This document shows, one piece after another, positions 56,471 to 64,000 of a DNA stretch of 64,000 nt. The DNA comes from Akkermansiaceae bacterium (GTDB lineage: Bacteria; Verrucomicrobiota; Verrucomicrobiia; Verrucomicrobiales; Akkermansiaceae), in the NCBI GenBank assembly GCA_903919975.1, contig CAIXKE010000023.1, positions 62,001-126,000 of the forward strand, in the 5' to 3' direction. The first letter of the stretch is position 1. Every line of letters begins with the position of its first letter. The position numbers and the translations under genes were made by a program. The notes beneath the pieces are model-generated. The model was not told where the DNA came from, searched no databases, and saw nothing but the letters and a program-made list of their open reading frames with translations.

Positions 56471-58533
56471 ACGCCCGCCCTCCTTTCCATCCACTTGGGC
56501 AGGCCGCCACCCGCAGCCACCGCACGTTGTTTCGCGGCCCGCGCGCTCATCCGGCCCTCCGCCAGAAAAACCAGCGCTGCAGCAGTAAGAAACCACGGCC
56601 AGAGCGGCACCTCGCGGCGGATTTCCTCGCGCCATTCGCGGATGCCCTGCTGACCGGCGGCCACCTTGCCGGGCAGTATCGCCTGAAGTTTCGCCGCTTC
56701 CACCGACCGCAGGTCGGACTCCGCACGACGCACGTTGACCGCACAGCGCCAGAGGGGCTTTCCATCTTCGGAAATCGCGTCGAACATACCGGACCGCAGC
56801 GGTCGGACAGCTGACTCGCCATCCTCTCTCCTAGGCCACGTAGCGGCGATGGAAAACTTCGAGAGATCCGGCCAAGCCTCGCCAACCCAACAAGTAGTCG
56901 TCGTCTGCAAAGCAAGCTCCTGCGCCCGCGCCATCTGCTGGATCAAAACCACGAACGCGGGAGAAAGCGACAGATCGCCCCAACTCCGGTCCGCACTCGA
57001 GTTGAGCCAAAATACACGACCCTTTCCGCGCGGAGCCTCGACCATGAACGGATAGGCTCCCGCCAGCGTGGCTAACAACTTACCGCCATTTGCCGGCACA
57101 CAACTCCGGGCGATCCGCTGCGGCAGTGGAGGAAACGGAGTTTGATCGCTCCAAACACCGTCGAAGAGAATGTGGTCCGAAGCTAACAACCGCGTCGCCA
57201 TCCGCCCGGCGGGCAAACGGACTTCCTCACCCACGGTGACCGGCCAATCGGCGGGCAAGGGGTCTGGTTGTAAATCTCCGGTCACCACCACGGTGCCACC
57301 GGCATTGGCGAATTCCATCGCCTTTTCCCATGCGGCTTCGTTCGTTAGAGACCCGCCGGTAAACCACAGCGATTCGATGCCTTCGGTCGATTGTTTCAGC
57401 CACGCATCGGATTCGATGGCCGTGGCCTTACCCGCTCCGCCAGCCGCGATGGCTCTTGTCAGGAAAAACGACGGCTTCATGCCACCACCGACGCCCGCCA
57501 CGTGCTCGACCACGAGCGCTTGGATCGGATGCCGCACCGGCAGCGCGAAGTTCCATTTGTCGTCACACGCCAACGCGTCACCGGCCAGCGTAACCTCGCC
57601 AGTCAAAACCGGGCCGTCCACTGAAGGAACCGCCAGCGACAAGGGTACATCCACCGAGCCACCAGCTGGAATTTCCAAGGGTTTGCGAAAAACTATTTTC
57701 CCGTCGATCCGGCACTCTAGCAAATCACTCACTGCGGTATCGCCGTGGTTCATGACTTTCGCCACGCCGCTGAGCAACGCCCCTTCACGCACCGCCCGCA
57801 AATCCCACGCCACCGATTCCACATTCACGTTCGCGGCACGCACCGTGTCCGGCGCCAAAACGACGAGCCCCACTCCAGCTCGATCCCACGAGTTTCGGAA
57901 AAAATCCTCCGCCGGCCAATCCCACGCGGCGGACTGATTGTCGGTGATGATCACCAATTCTTTGCGACCAATGCTGCGAGCCTCAGCCCACTCGTGGGCG
58001 GCGTTGAAGACAGGCGCCAGACCGGAAGAACCGTCCGAGGCGGTAACGGCAGCGAGTTGCTTCAAAAGAAATGCTCGATCGGCGATGGGAACCGGCACCG
58101 GTTTCTCCAGACGGTCCGTTAGAACCCAAAGCGCCACCGCATCCGAGCGGTCGAGGCCGTCGATCCACTCGCGGGCGAGGCGTTTCGCCGTGTCCATGCG
58201 CGTGCCGGATTCACCGCGCCAACCCATGCTGGCGGTGGCATCGATCACCACCACGGATTCCACCGAGCGCGCGGCACCCAGCCAGCCGCCGCTCGAACGC
58301 ACCACCGGCCGGGCGAACGCCGCCGCCAACAGCGCAATGAGCAAAAGACGCAGTAACAGCAAACCAAGATCCTCCACCTTCGCCTGCCGCTTCATCCGCG
58401 CTGTCGCAGATTTCAAGTAACGCAACGAAGGAAACTCCACCGGCGTCTGCCGCCGCTTCCGCCGCAAGTGCAGCCACAGCGGCACCGCCAAGGCGGCGGC
58501 GCTCACTAATAGGAATGGCGAGAGAAATCCCAT
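56467..58533 (-). CDS. BatA-type VWA protein (aerotolerance-regulator N-terminal domain)
   Basis: 688 residues. The N-terminus MGFLSPFLLVSAAALAVPLW, LHLRRKRRQTPVEFPSLRYL is the BatA domain with one membrane helix and a membrane-proximal hairpin; a second helix covers LLLLRLLLIALLAAAFARPV. VESVVVIDATASMGWRGESG is the VWA start; the MIDAS reads D-A-T-A-S, with Thr where Ser is usual. A glutaminase-like region without Cys follows (GGTVVVTGDLQPDPL), and a C-terminal helix (LWPWFLTAAALVFLAE). It begins 4 bases after DUF58, the standard pairing. Confidence 0.85.
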   Translation of the reverse strand: MGFLSPFLLVSAAALAVPLWLHLRRKRRQTPVEFPSLRYLKSATARMKRQAKVEDLGLLLLRLLLIALLAAAFARPVVRSSGGWLGAARSVESVVVIDATASMGWRGESGTRMDTAKRLAREWIDGLDRSDAVALWVLTDRLEKPVPVPIADRAFLLKQLAAVTASDGSSGLAPVFNAAHEWAEARSIGRKELVIITDNQSAAWDWPAEDFFRNSWDRAGVGLVVLAPDTVRAANVNVESVAWDLRAVREGALLSGVAKVMNHGDTAVSDLLECRIDGKIVFRKPLEIPAGGSVDVPLSLAVPSVDGPVLTGEVTLAGDALACDDKWNFALPVRHPIQALVVEHVAGVGGGMKPSFFLTRAIAAGGAGKATAIESDAWLKQSTEGIESLWFTGGSLTNEAAWEKAMEFANAGGTVVVTGDLQPDPLPADWPVTVGEEVRLPAGRMATRLLASDHILFDGVWSDQTPFPPLPQRIARSCVPANGGKLLATLAGAYPFMVEAPRGKGRVFWLNSSADRSWGDLSLSPAFVVLIQQMARAQELALQTTTTCWVGEAWPDLSKFSIAATWPRREDGESAVRPLRSGMFDAISEDGKPLWRCAVNVRRAESDLRSVEAAKLQAILPGKVAAGQQGIREWREEIRREVPLWPWFLTAAALVFLAEGRMSARAAKQRAVAAGGGLPKWMERRAGV

Positions 58534-58537
58534 GAAT

Positions 58538-59437
58538 TCACGCGCCTAGGCGCTTGCGTTCGGCTAACAGTTCATTGAGGAAATCCGACGGGCTGCGGTC
58601 GGTGGTGGCGATCCGGAAATCGACGCGCAACGAGCCGCAGCGCGCGCGGAAGCCATCGATAGCTGCGCCGATGGCTTCCTGATAAGCATGGCGAACGAGC
58701 GCGGCATCCGCTTCTAAGCGCTCGTCGGTTTCCATGTCGATGAAATCGGAGACGCCGTCGAAGGGCAGGTCGAGTTCGGCAGGATCGAGCACTTGAACGA
58801 GCACCACGTCATGGCCGCGGCGGCGGAAGTGAGCCAGCGCGCGGAACACCGCTTCCGGATCATCTAGCAAATCCGACATCATCAGCACCAGCCCACGGCG
58901 GGCCATGCCTTCGGCGAGCGCCTCAAGCGCCTTACCGGAATCCGTGCGGCCGCCGGGTTGGTGGGAACCGAGAGCTTCGAGAAAATGCCGGACATGGCGC
59001 GAGCCGCCCTTGGCCGGAAGCCAGCGCCGAACCTCGTCATCATAGATGACGAGGCCCACGGAATCCTGCTGGTGATTCGCGAGATAAGCGGCTTGGGCCG
59101 CGAGTTCGCGGGCGAATTCGAATTTGGTGATTTTTCCCGAGTGTTTGAAATCCATCGACGCCGAGGCATCGAGCACGAGGTGGACGCGAAGGCTGGTTTC
59201 CTCCTGAAACTGTTTGATGTAATAGCGCTCGCTGCGACCAAAGACCTTCCAGTCCAGATGCCGAAGGCTGTCGCCCTGGACATAGTCACGGTGATCGCGG
59301 AACTCCACGCTCGCACCTTTCAACACGCTCGAATGTCGGCCCGCCCTCCCGCCCTCCGCCGTCCAGCGCGAGCCGAGCAGAAGATGATCGAGCTGCCGCA
59401 TGGTCTCGGCTGATAGAAAGTCGCTGAATCCGGACAT
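58538..59437 (-). CDS. DUF58 (VWA-like) protein of the MoxR system
   Basis: 299 residues, soluble. DYVQGDSLRHLDWKVFGRSE is the DUF58 signature (usually R-x-Y-x-x-G-D-x-x-R-x-I-D-W), here with HLDWK. A VWA fold follows with intact MIDAS DASAS in HLVLDASASMDFKHSGKI, and LVLMMSDLLDDPEAVFRALA. DUF58 proteins are standard cytoplasmic partners of MoxR ATPases. A run of heptamer repeats lies directly in front of its start codon. Confidence 0.9.
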   Translation of the reverse strand: MSGFSDFLSAETMRQLDHLLLGSRWTAEGGRAGRHSSVLKGASVEFRDHRDYVQGDSLRHLDWKVFGRSERYYIKQFQEETSLRVHLVLDASASMDFKHSGKITKFEFARELAAQAAYLANHQQDSVGLVIYDDEVRRWLPAKGGSRHVRHFLEALGSHQPGGRTDSGKALEALAEGMARRGLVLMMSDLLDDPEAVFRALAHFRRRGHDVVLVQVLDPAELDLPFDGVSDFIDMETDERLEADAALVRHAYQEAIGAAIDGFRARCGSLRVDFRIATTDRSPSDFLNELLAERKRLGA

Positions 59438-59439
59438 GT

Positions 59440-59488
59440 GAAAATTGAAAATTGAAAATTGAAAATTGAAAATTGAAAATTGAAATTT
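59440..59488. repeat. Heptanucleotide tandem repeat (GAAAATT)n
   Basis: Six perfect GAAAATT copies (59440-59481) plus one altered copy (GAAATTT, 59482-59488). It fills nearly all of the 58-base gap between the DUF4159 stop and the DUF58 start, ending three bases from the ATG, so it occupies the ribosome-binding region of DUF58. Confidence 0.9.
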
Positions 59489-59495
59489 CAGATCA

Positions 59496-60971
59496 TCACC
59501 GGATGAGGGCGTGGAAGAGGATGTTCACGCCGAGCGCGGTGGAATCGGCGGATTCATAGCCGATGGCGTAGGGCGCGGGTGCTTGTTCCCATCCGGCGGA
59601 TAGATCCCGAGGGCAATAGATCACCGCGGCGGTGCCGTTGATTTCCGCAGAGAACAATTCGGGAGCGGTCATTGCGCGTTTGTCGAGCACGGCGGCGAGC
59701 GCCGGACGGGTTTTCACGGTGGCTAATGCGTTGGGTTCGTGGAGCAGTGAGGAGTCAGCGGTGACCGGCAAGAGCGGATGCTCGGGCAGGATTTTCGCTA
59801 TTTCCGCGCGGAAGGCGGTATCGAAGGTGGATCGTCCCTCGCCGGCCTCGGCGAAGAGCACGCCACCCTTCATGAGGAACTGCCGGAGGTTCGCCCGCTC
59901 GTTGGCGCTGAGCGCGAAGTCGGTGGTTCCGGTTAGATAAAGCAGCGGAGTCTCGAACATCGAGGCGTCGGACAACGTGACATCGCGCGACTCGAAGGAG
60001 ACAGGTGCGCCGGTGGTTTCGTTGAACTTGCGCAGCAACATCGGCAACGCGGACGGCCGGGTTTTCCACGGCCCGGCATGAGCGACCCAGCCGACACGCA
60101 GGCTACCCGCCTTGCTGCCGCCAGCGTCCGCGAGTTCCACACTCTTACCCGCGCTGTGACCGGCCTCTTGCATGGCGGTGACGTAGGAAATCAGATTCGC
60201 GCCGAGCCGTTGGGCGTCGGCATCCTCATAGCCCCAGCTATCATGGCGGTTTTTTTCCCAGCCCATCGCAATATCGAAACGTGAGATCAGGATCGCCGTG
60301 CGGTTGTCGATGTCCACGCCATCGATCCATGGAAAATTGTCAATGACCACGCCATCCTTGATGGCGCGCTCGCGGTATTTCACGTGCTTGATGTCGTGGT
60401 AGGCGTGGAATGCCGGGTGATCGAGCCGCAAGCGATAGACCGGGTTTTCCGGCAGAATCTGCTGCGCAGCCTTAACGGCGGACTGATAGAAATCCGGGTG
60501 TCCGACCAGCGCGTTGAACAGGATGGTTCCGCCGTTGCGGACATATTCCCGTAGGCGTGATATTTCCTCCGGTGTCAGTTCGAAAGGCTTGTAACCGGAG
60601 CGGTAAAGCACCGGGTTTTCGCGGGGATTGGTGGAGACTTCCTTCCAAGTCTTGATGTTCGAGCTGAAGCTCGCGCCCATTTCACCGCTCATCCACTCGA
60701 GAAGCTTCTTCAGGTCATTGGGCGTGCGCGACCAATCCTCGGCGTCGTTGGTGCGGATCTTGGTGAGCAGGACCGGTGGCTGCGGCGGGTTTTTGCGTTC
60801 CTGGCGTTTCTGCGGCACTACCGGATACGGCAGCGGCGGCATGCCTTCAGACGAAGAAACTTGAGCGGGTGGCGGTTTCGGTTTCTCAAGCGGCGGCGGC
60901 TCGGGTGGTAGCGGCAACGCCGCCGCAAAGCCAGCGAAGATAGCGCAAATAATGACGAACCGAGTTTTCAT
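59496..60971 (-). CDS. Exported protein with two DUF4159 domains
   Basis: 491 residues from ATG 60971 (MKTRFVIICAIFAGFAAALP, signal peptide); 34 further open codons upstream show no resemblance. A Pro-rich stretch follows (PLPPEPPPLEKPKPPPAQ). DUF4159 appears twice: TPEEISRLREYVRNGGTILF with AILISRFDIAMGWEKNRHDS, and SANERANLRQFLMKGGVLFA with AAVIYCPRDLSAGWEQAPAP. Each half resembles a class-I-glutaminase-like fold. DUF4159 proteins accompany MoxR/VWA clusters; their role is unknown. It is the first gene of the operon. The 345-base spacer upstream (60972-61316) has no gene and no clear -35/-10 pair I would defend. Confidence 0.82.
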   Translation of the reverse strand: MKTRFVIICAIFAGFAAALPLPPEPPPLEKPKPPPAQVSSSEGMPPLPYPVVPQKRQERKNPPQPPVLLTKIRTNDAEDWSRTPNDLKKLLEWMSGEMGASFSSNIKTWKEVSTNPRENPVLYRSGYKPFELTPEEISRLREYVRNGGTILFNALVGHPDFYQSAVKAAQQILPENPVYRLRLDHPAFHAYHDIKHVKYRERAIKDGVVIDNFPWIDGVDIDNRTAILISRFDIAMGWEKNRHDSWGYEDADAQRLGANLISYVTAMQEAGHSAGKSVELADAGGSKAGSLRVGWVAHAGPWKTRPSALPMLLRKFNETTGAPVSFESRDVTLSDASMFETPLLYLTGTTDFALSANERANLRQFLMKGGVLFAEAGEGRSTFDTAFRAEIAKILPEHPLLPVTADSSLLHEPNALATVKTRPALAAVLDKRAMTAPELFSAEINGTAAVIYCPRDLSAGWEQAPAPYAIGYESADSTALGVNILFHALIR

Positions 60972-61316
60972 GTCTGTGAGAAGCATGCACCCCTTTCCTG
61001 AAAAGGGAAGCATGGGAATACAACGCCTCAATGTTCCCAAATGTTTCGCAACCAAGAGGCATTTGCAAACCAATCACAAGCATCTCCGCTGACCACGTCT
61101 CGTTCTTGGGCCCGCGACGGAACCCTTTTAAATCATCGTGCGGGGCAAGATAGGGAGTGATGAATCGGTTTTCGAAAGATCACGACAGGTGAATTTACAC
61201 TGCGGCTCAACCAGTCGCCTGCGGCCAAAAACCACAAGACAAGAGAACTTCGCGCGTCTCTTTGGTCCAATGGACAGGAATGTCCACCCTCCGACAAAAG
61301 AACTCCACATTACTGC

Positions 61317-62813
61317 TCAGCGGCCACTCATCGATCCGATCAGGGCAGCGGTGATCGGATCTAGCAAGAGCGCGGGGAACAGCCCGAGAACAACGAGCGC
61401 CGCTGCGGGAATTCCGACCGCCAGCGCGTGACTCGCCGTGATGGGGCTCTCCTCTCCCGCTTCAGCGGACTCCTTGACAAAGGCTTGTTTCAGGATACTC
61501 AGATAGTAGTAGAGCGAGATCGCACTCATGATCGAAGCGAGTCCGACCAACCAGGTCAGGCCTGGATCGCCGCCGTGGGTGGATGCGGACAGCGCGGCGC
61601 TGAACATGGCGAACTTGCCGGCGAATCCCGCTAAGGGTGGAATCCCGGCAAGTGAGGCGAGGAACACTAGCAAAGCCACCGCCTGCAGCGGCGAACGGTG
61701 GACAAGTCCGGCAAATGAGGTGGGCGAATCGTTTCCGCGATTGCGCTCGACGGCGGCAGTCACGGCCAATGTGCCGAGCGTGGCGAGGCCATAGACGACC
61801 ACGTAGAACAAGGCGGCTCCTGCGGCGGATGCACCATTCGCACAGAGACCGACGAGTAGGTAACCGGTATTAGCGACGGCCGAGTATGCGAGCAAGCGCC
61901 GGACGCTGGTTTGGGCGAGGGCGAGAACGTTTCCGAAAATCATCGAAACCGCAGCCAACACGCCGATCCACAGCGACCAACCGGCGACCATGCCACCCCA
62001 TGCCGCGGAACCGGAGGCGGCGCTGAAACCGATCAACAGAAAACGCACAAGCACCACCATGCCGACCGCTTTTGAGGCGGCGGAAATCAGCGCGACGCTG
62101 GTCGCCGGAGCACCCTGATAGACATCCGGAGCCCAGTAGTGGAATGGTGCGGCGGCGAGCTTGAATCCAATGCCGACGACCACCATCACGAGCCCGGCGA
62201 TGGCCAGTGGCGATGTCGGGTTTTCAGCGAGTTTCACGGCCAATTCCGGCAGCGTGGCCGCATTCGAAAAGCCATAAACCAAACTCAGGCCGAACAGCAG
62301 GAAGGCTGCCGAGACGCCGCCAAACAAGAAATACTTGAGCGAAGCCTCCGAGGCGCGTGCCGTACGTGGAAATCCGGCGAGCAGATAGAGCGAGAGGCTC
62401 GCAAGTTCGAGCGCTACGAAGAGGAATAGCAGATGGTTGGTTCCGCTCGTCAGCGACAACCCGGTCAAGGCGAACAATATCAGCGCGAAGAACTCGCCGG
62501 GGTTCTGGATTTCCCGCCGGGCGGGCGGAAGAAGAATGGCTAACAATCCGAGCCCCAGCACCACCGCCTTGAAGATTCTTGCGAGCGGATCCATCGAGAT
62601 CAACTGGCTGCCCGAATCGATATTCGACGGCATGTTGAAGATTGCGAATCCCGCGAGAATCACCCCGATCGCCGAGATGGCGGAGGCGGTGGCATTGGCG
62701 ATCGGCTTGCCGGTTTTCGCCTCGGTGGCGACGGCCACACCGAGTAGAAGAAGCGCCGTGACGACCAGCACGGCCTCCGGTAACAATTGGATGAATAGCG
62801 TGGAATAATTCAC
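61317..62813 (-). CDS. nuoN: NADH-quinone oxidoreductase subunit N
   Basis: 498 residues with about 14 membrane helices; start GTG 62813, overlapping the nuoM stop as GTGA. It is one of the three antiporter-like proton-pumping subunits of respiratory complex I. Conserved features are LELASLSLYLLAGFPRTARA with the key Glu, KYFLFGGVSAAFLLFGLSLV with the Lys, GIGFKLAAAPFHYWAPDVYQ, and LAYSAVANTGYLLVGLCANG. It ends the nuo operon in this window; a non-coding spacer follows. Confidence 0.95.
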   Translation of the reverse strand: MNYSTLFIQLLPEAVLVVTALLLLGVAVATEAKTGKPIANATASAISAIGVILAGFAIFNMPSNIDSGSQLISMDPLARIFKAVVLGLGLLAILLPPARREIQNPGEFFALILFALTGLSLTSGTNHLLFLFVALELASLSLYLLAGFPRTARASEASLKYFLFGGVSAAFLLFGLSLVYGFSNAATLPELAVKLAENPTSPLAIAGLVMVVVGIGFKLAAAPFHYWAPDVYQGAPATSVALISAASKAVGMVVLVRFLLIGFSAASGSAAWGGMVAGWSLWIGVLAAVSMIFGNVLALAQTSVRRLLAYSAVANTGYLLVGLCANGASAAGAALFYVVVYGLATLGTLAVTAAVERNRGNDSPTSFAGLVHRSPLQAVALLVFLASLAGIPPLAGFAGKFAMFSAALSASTHGGDPGLTWLVGLASIMSAISLYYYLSILKQAFVKESAEAGEESPITASHALAVGIPAAALVVLGLFPALLLDPITAALIGSMSGR

Positions 62814-64000
62814 GGCAGGGAGAGGATCGAGTTGAACAAGGGCGAGCGCAGGCCGTCATCGATGAGGACAATCCATGGTTTCGGATAGATCCCGATGGCG
62901 AGCGAAACAGCGAGCAACAAGCTGATGGCGGAGATTTCAGGCCAGGTCAGCGGCGGTAACGCGTGCGCTGCGGCATCCGTCGGCGTGCGATTGGGGAAGC
63001 AGGTTTTCTGCAGCGCCCGCAATGAGAAGGCCCCCGTCAGGATGATGCCGATGGCCACTGCGATGGTCAGCCATGGGTAGGCTTGCCAGAGACCGATGAC
63101 CACCGAGATTTCCGCGACGAATCCGCTGAAGCCGGGCATGCCCATCGAGGCCGCGGTGGCCAGAGTGAAGGCGATCGCCACGCCTGGCAGGGTTTTCCAG
63201 AGATCGAATTCCTTGAGCGCAGCAAGGTCCCGCGTGTGGGTGCGTTCATAGACCACGCGCCCGGCGATACCGAACAGCAGACCGGCGATGATGCCGTGGG
63301 AAATCATCTGCAACACCGCGCCGCGCAGACCCCAGTGGGTGGCGGCAGCCATGCCTAACAGAATGAATCCCATGTGGCTCACCGACGAATAGCCGATCAC
63401 AAATTTCAAATCCTTCTGCGAAAGCGCGGTGAGCGCGCCATAAATGATTCCGATCACGGCCAACCCGGCGATCACCGGTTGCCATTGCGCGAATCCCAAA
63501 GGAAACAAGGGCATCGCCACGCAGAGTGCGCCGAAAGCTCCGAGCTTCATCACCACGCCTGCGAGCAACATTGAGGCCGCAGTGGGTGCGGCCACGTGAC
63601 CCGTTGGGGCCCAAGTGTGGAACGGCCAGATGCCGGCCAGCACCGTGAAGCCGAGGAAGAGAATCGGAAACGCCCATGATTGAAGTGCGGGCGAATAACT
63701 CGCGGCGGCCAAGTGCGCGATATCAAAACTGGTGCCGCCCGCCGCCGCATAGGCCACCGAGATTCCGATCAAGATCAGCGCGCTGGCACCGATCGAATAC
63801 ATCGTAAGCTTCATCGCGCCGTATTCCTTGTTCGTCGATCCCCAGATGGCGATGAGCATGTATTTCGGTAGGATCACGATTTCATAAAACACGAACAGCA
63901 AGAAGGCATCGCGGCTGAGAAACACGCCATACACGCCGCCGATGATCGTCATGAAGAATGCAAAGAACGCCCGCGGACGATGGGTTACATTCCATGAAAA
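62810..64000 (-). CDS. nuoM: NADH-quinone oxidoreductase subunit M, 3' part
   Basis: 396 residues are visible; the frame continues past the right edge, so the ATG near 63952 is internal, since the residues before it (HRPRAFFAFF) still read as NuoM. Complex I proton-pumping subunit. FLLFVFYEIVILPKYMLIAI has the essential Glu; GIWPFHTWAPTGHVAAPTAA, SQKDLKFVIGYSSVSHMGFI, and GFSGFVAEISVVIGLWQAYP are family-typical. It overlaps nuoN by four bases. Confidence 0.94.
   Translation of the reverse strand, partial: FSWNVTHRPRAFFAFFMTIIGGVYGVFLSRDAFLLFVFYEIVILPKYMLIAIWGSTNKEYGAMKLTMYSIGASALILIGISVAYAAAGGTSFDIAHLAAASYSPALQSWAFPILFLGFTVLAGIWPFHTWAPTGHVAAPTAASMLLAGVVMKLGAFGALCVAMPLFPLGFAQWQPVIAGLAVIGIIYGALTALSQKDLKFVIGYSSVSHMGFILLGMAAATHWGLRGAVLQMISHGIIAGLLFGIAGRVVYERTHTRDLAALKEFDLWKTLPGVAIAFTLATAASMGMPGFSGFVAEISVVIGLWQAYPWLTIAVAIGIILTGAFSLRALQKTCFPNRTPTDAAAHALPPLTWPEISAISLLLAVSLAIGIYPKPWIVLIDDGLRSPLFNSILSLP

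Overview
The window looks like a chromosome segment of a Verrucomicrobiota bacterium (Verrucomicrobiae, near Luteolibacter/Haloferula; genus not resolvable by eye). The clues are high GC, a PEP-CTERM sorting-signal protein beside a secreted protein of a Verrucomicrobia-type family, a GH95 fucosidase, a DUF1080 protein, many genes without a clear Shine-Dalgarno, and intergenic spaces filled with short dispersed palindromic repeats.

Layout. 0-7.3 kb is a decayed accessory region: the 5' end of an FAH-family hydrolase, a broken DUF4143-type ATPase between copies of a 60-bp repeat, a secreted-protein pair (2.7-4.6 kb) enclosed by a perfect 42-bp direct repeat, PhoH, and fragments of an RHS gene and a RAYT transposase. 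7.3-17.7 kb (minus) carries GH95, a 1487-residue purL, yefM-yoeB, and pssA / degenerate M28-like / kamA. A rhodanese-like protein without its catalytic Cys (17.8 kb) faces the large information-processing block 18.5-31.9 kb, read leftward from a promoter near 31.88 kb: tRNA-Thr, tuf, tRNA-Trp, secE, nusG, rplK, rplA, rplJ, rplL, rpoB, rpoC, closed by a strong terminator. 32-45.4 kb holds a P-type ATPase, a CbpA-like J protein, rplT-rpmI with a ruined group II intron where infC would often lie, a caspase-like protein, DUF1080, a CLC antiporter of probable fluoride type, a Sel1 protein, a CAAX-protease-related membrane protein and an aminotransferase. 45.9-61 kb is one nine-gene leftward operon built around a MoxR-DUF58-VWA system (DUF4159, DUF58, BatA-like, VWA/GATase-like, probable lipoprotein, DUF4175-like giant, PA14/TPR protein, small secreted protein, FHA-MoxR fusion), most joints overlapping or nearly so. 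The end holds nuoN and the 3' part of nuoM.

The most unusual object is purL. Between the two halves of its FGAM-synthase region lies an in-frame 257-residue insert carrying a kinase-like domain resembling the polyvalent-protein kinases of mobile elements. It ends in translated intergenic-repeat sequence, and the enzyme reading frame stays open on both sides. The second candidate is the envelope-type operon with an FHA domain fused to its MoxR ATPase as the last gene. All functional calls rest on reading motifs and family resemblance; no search was run.
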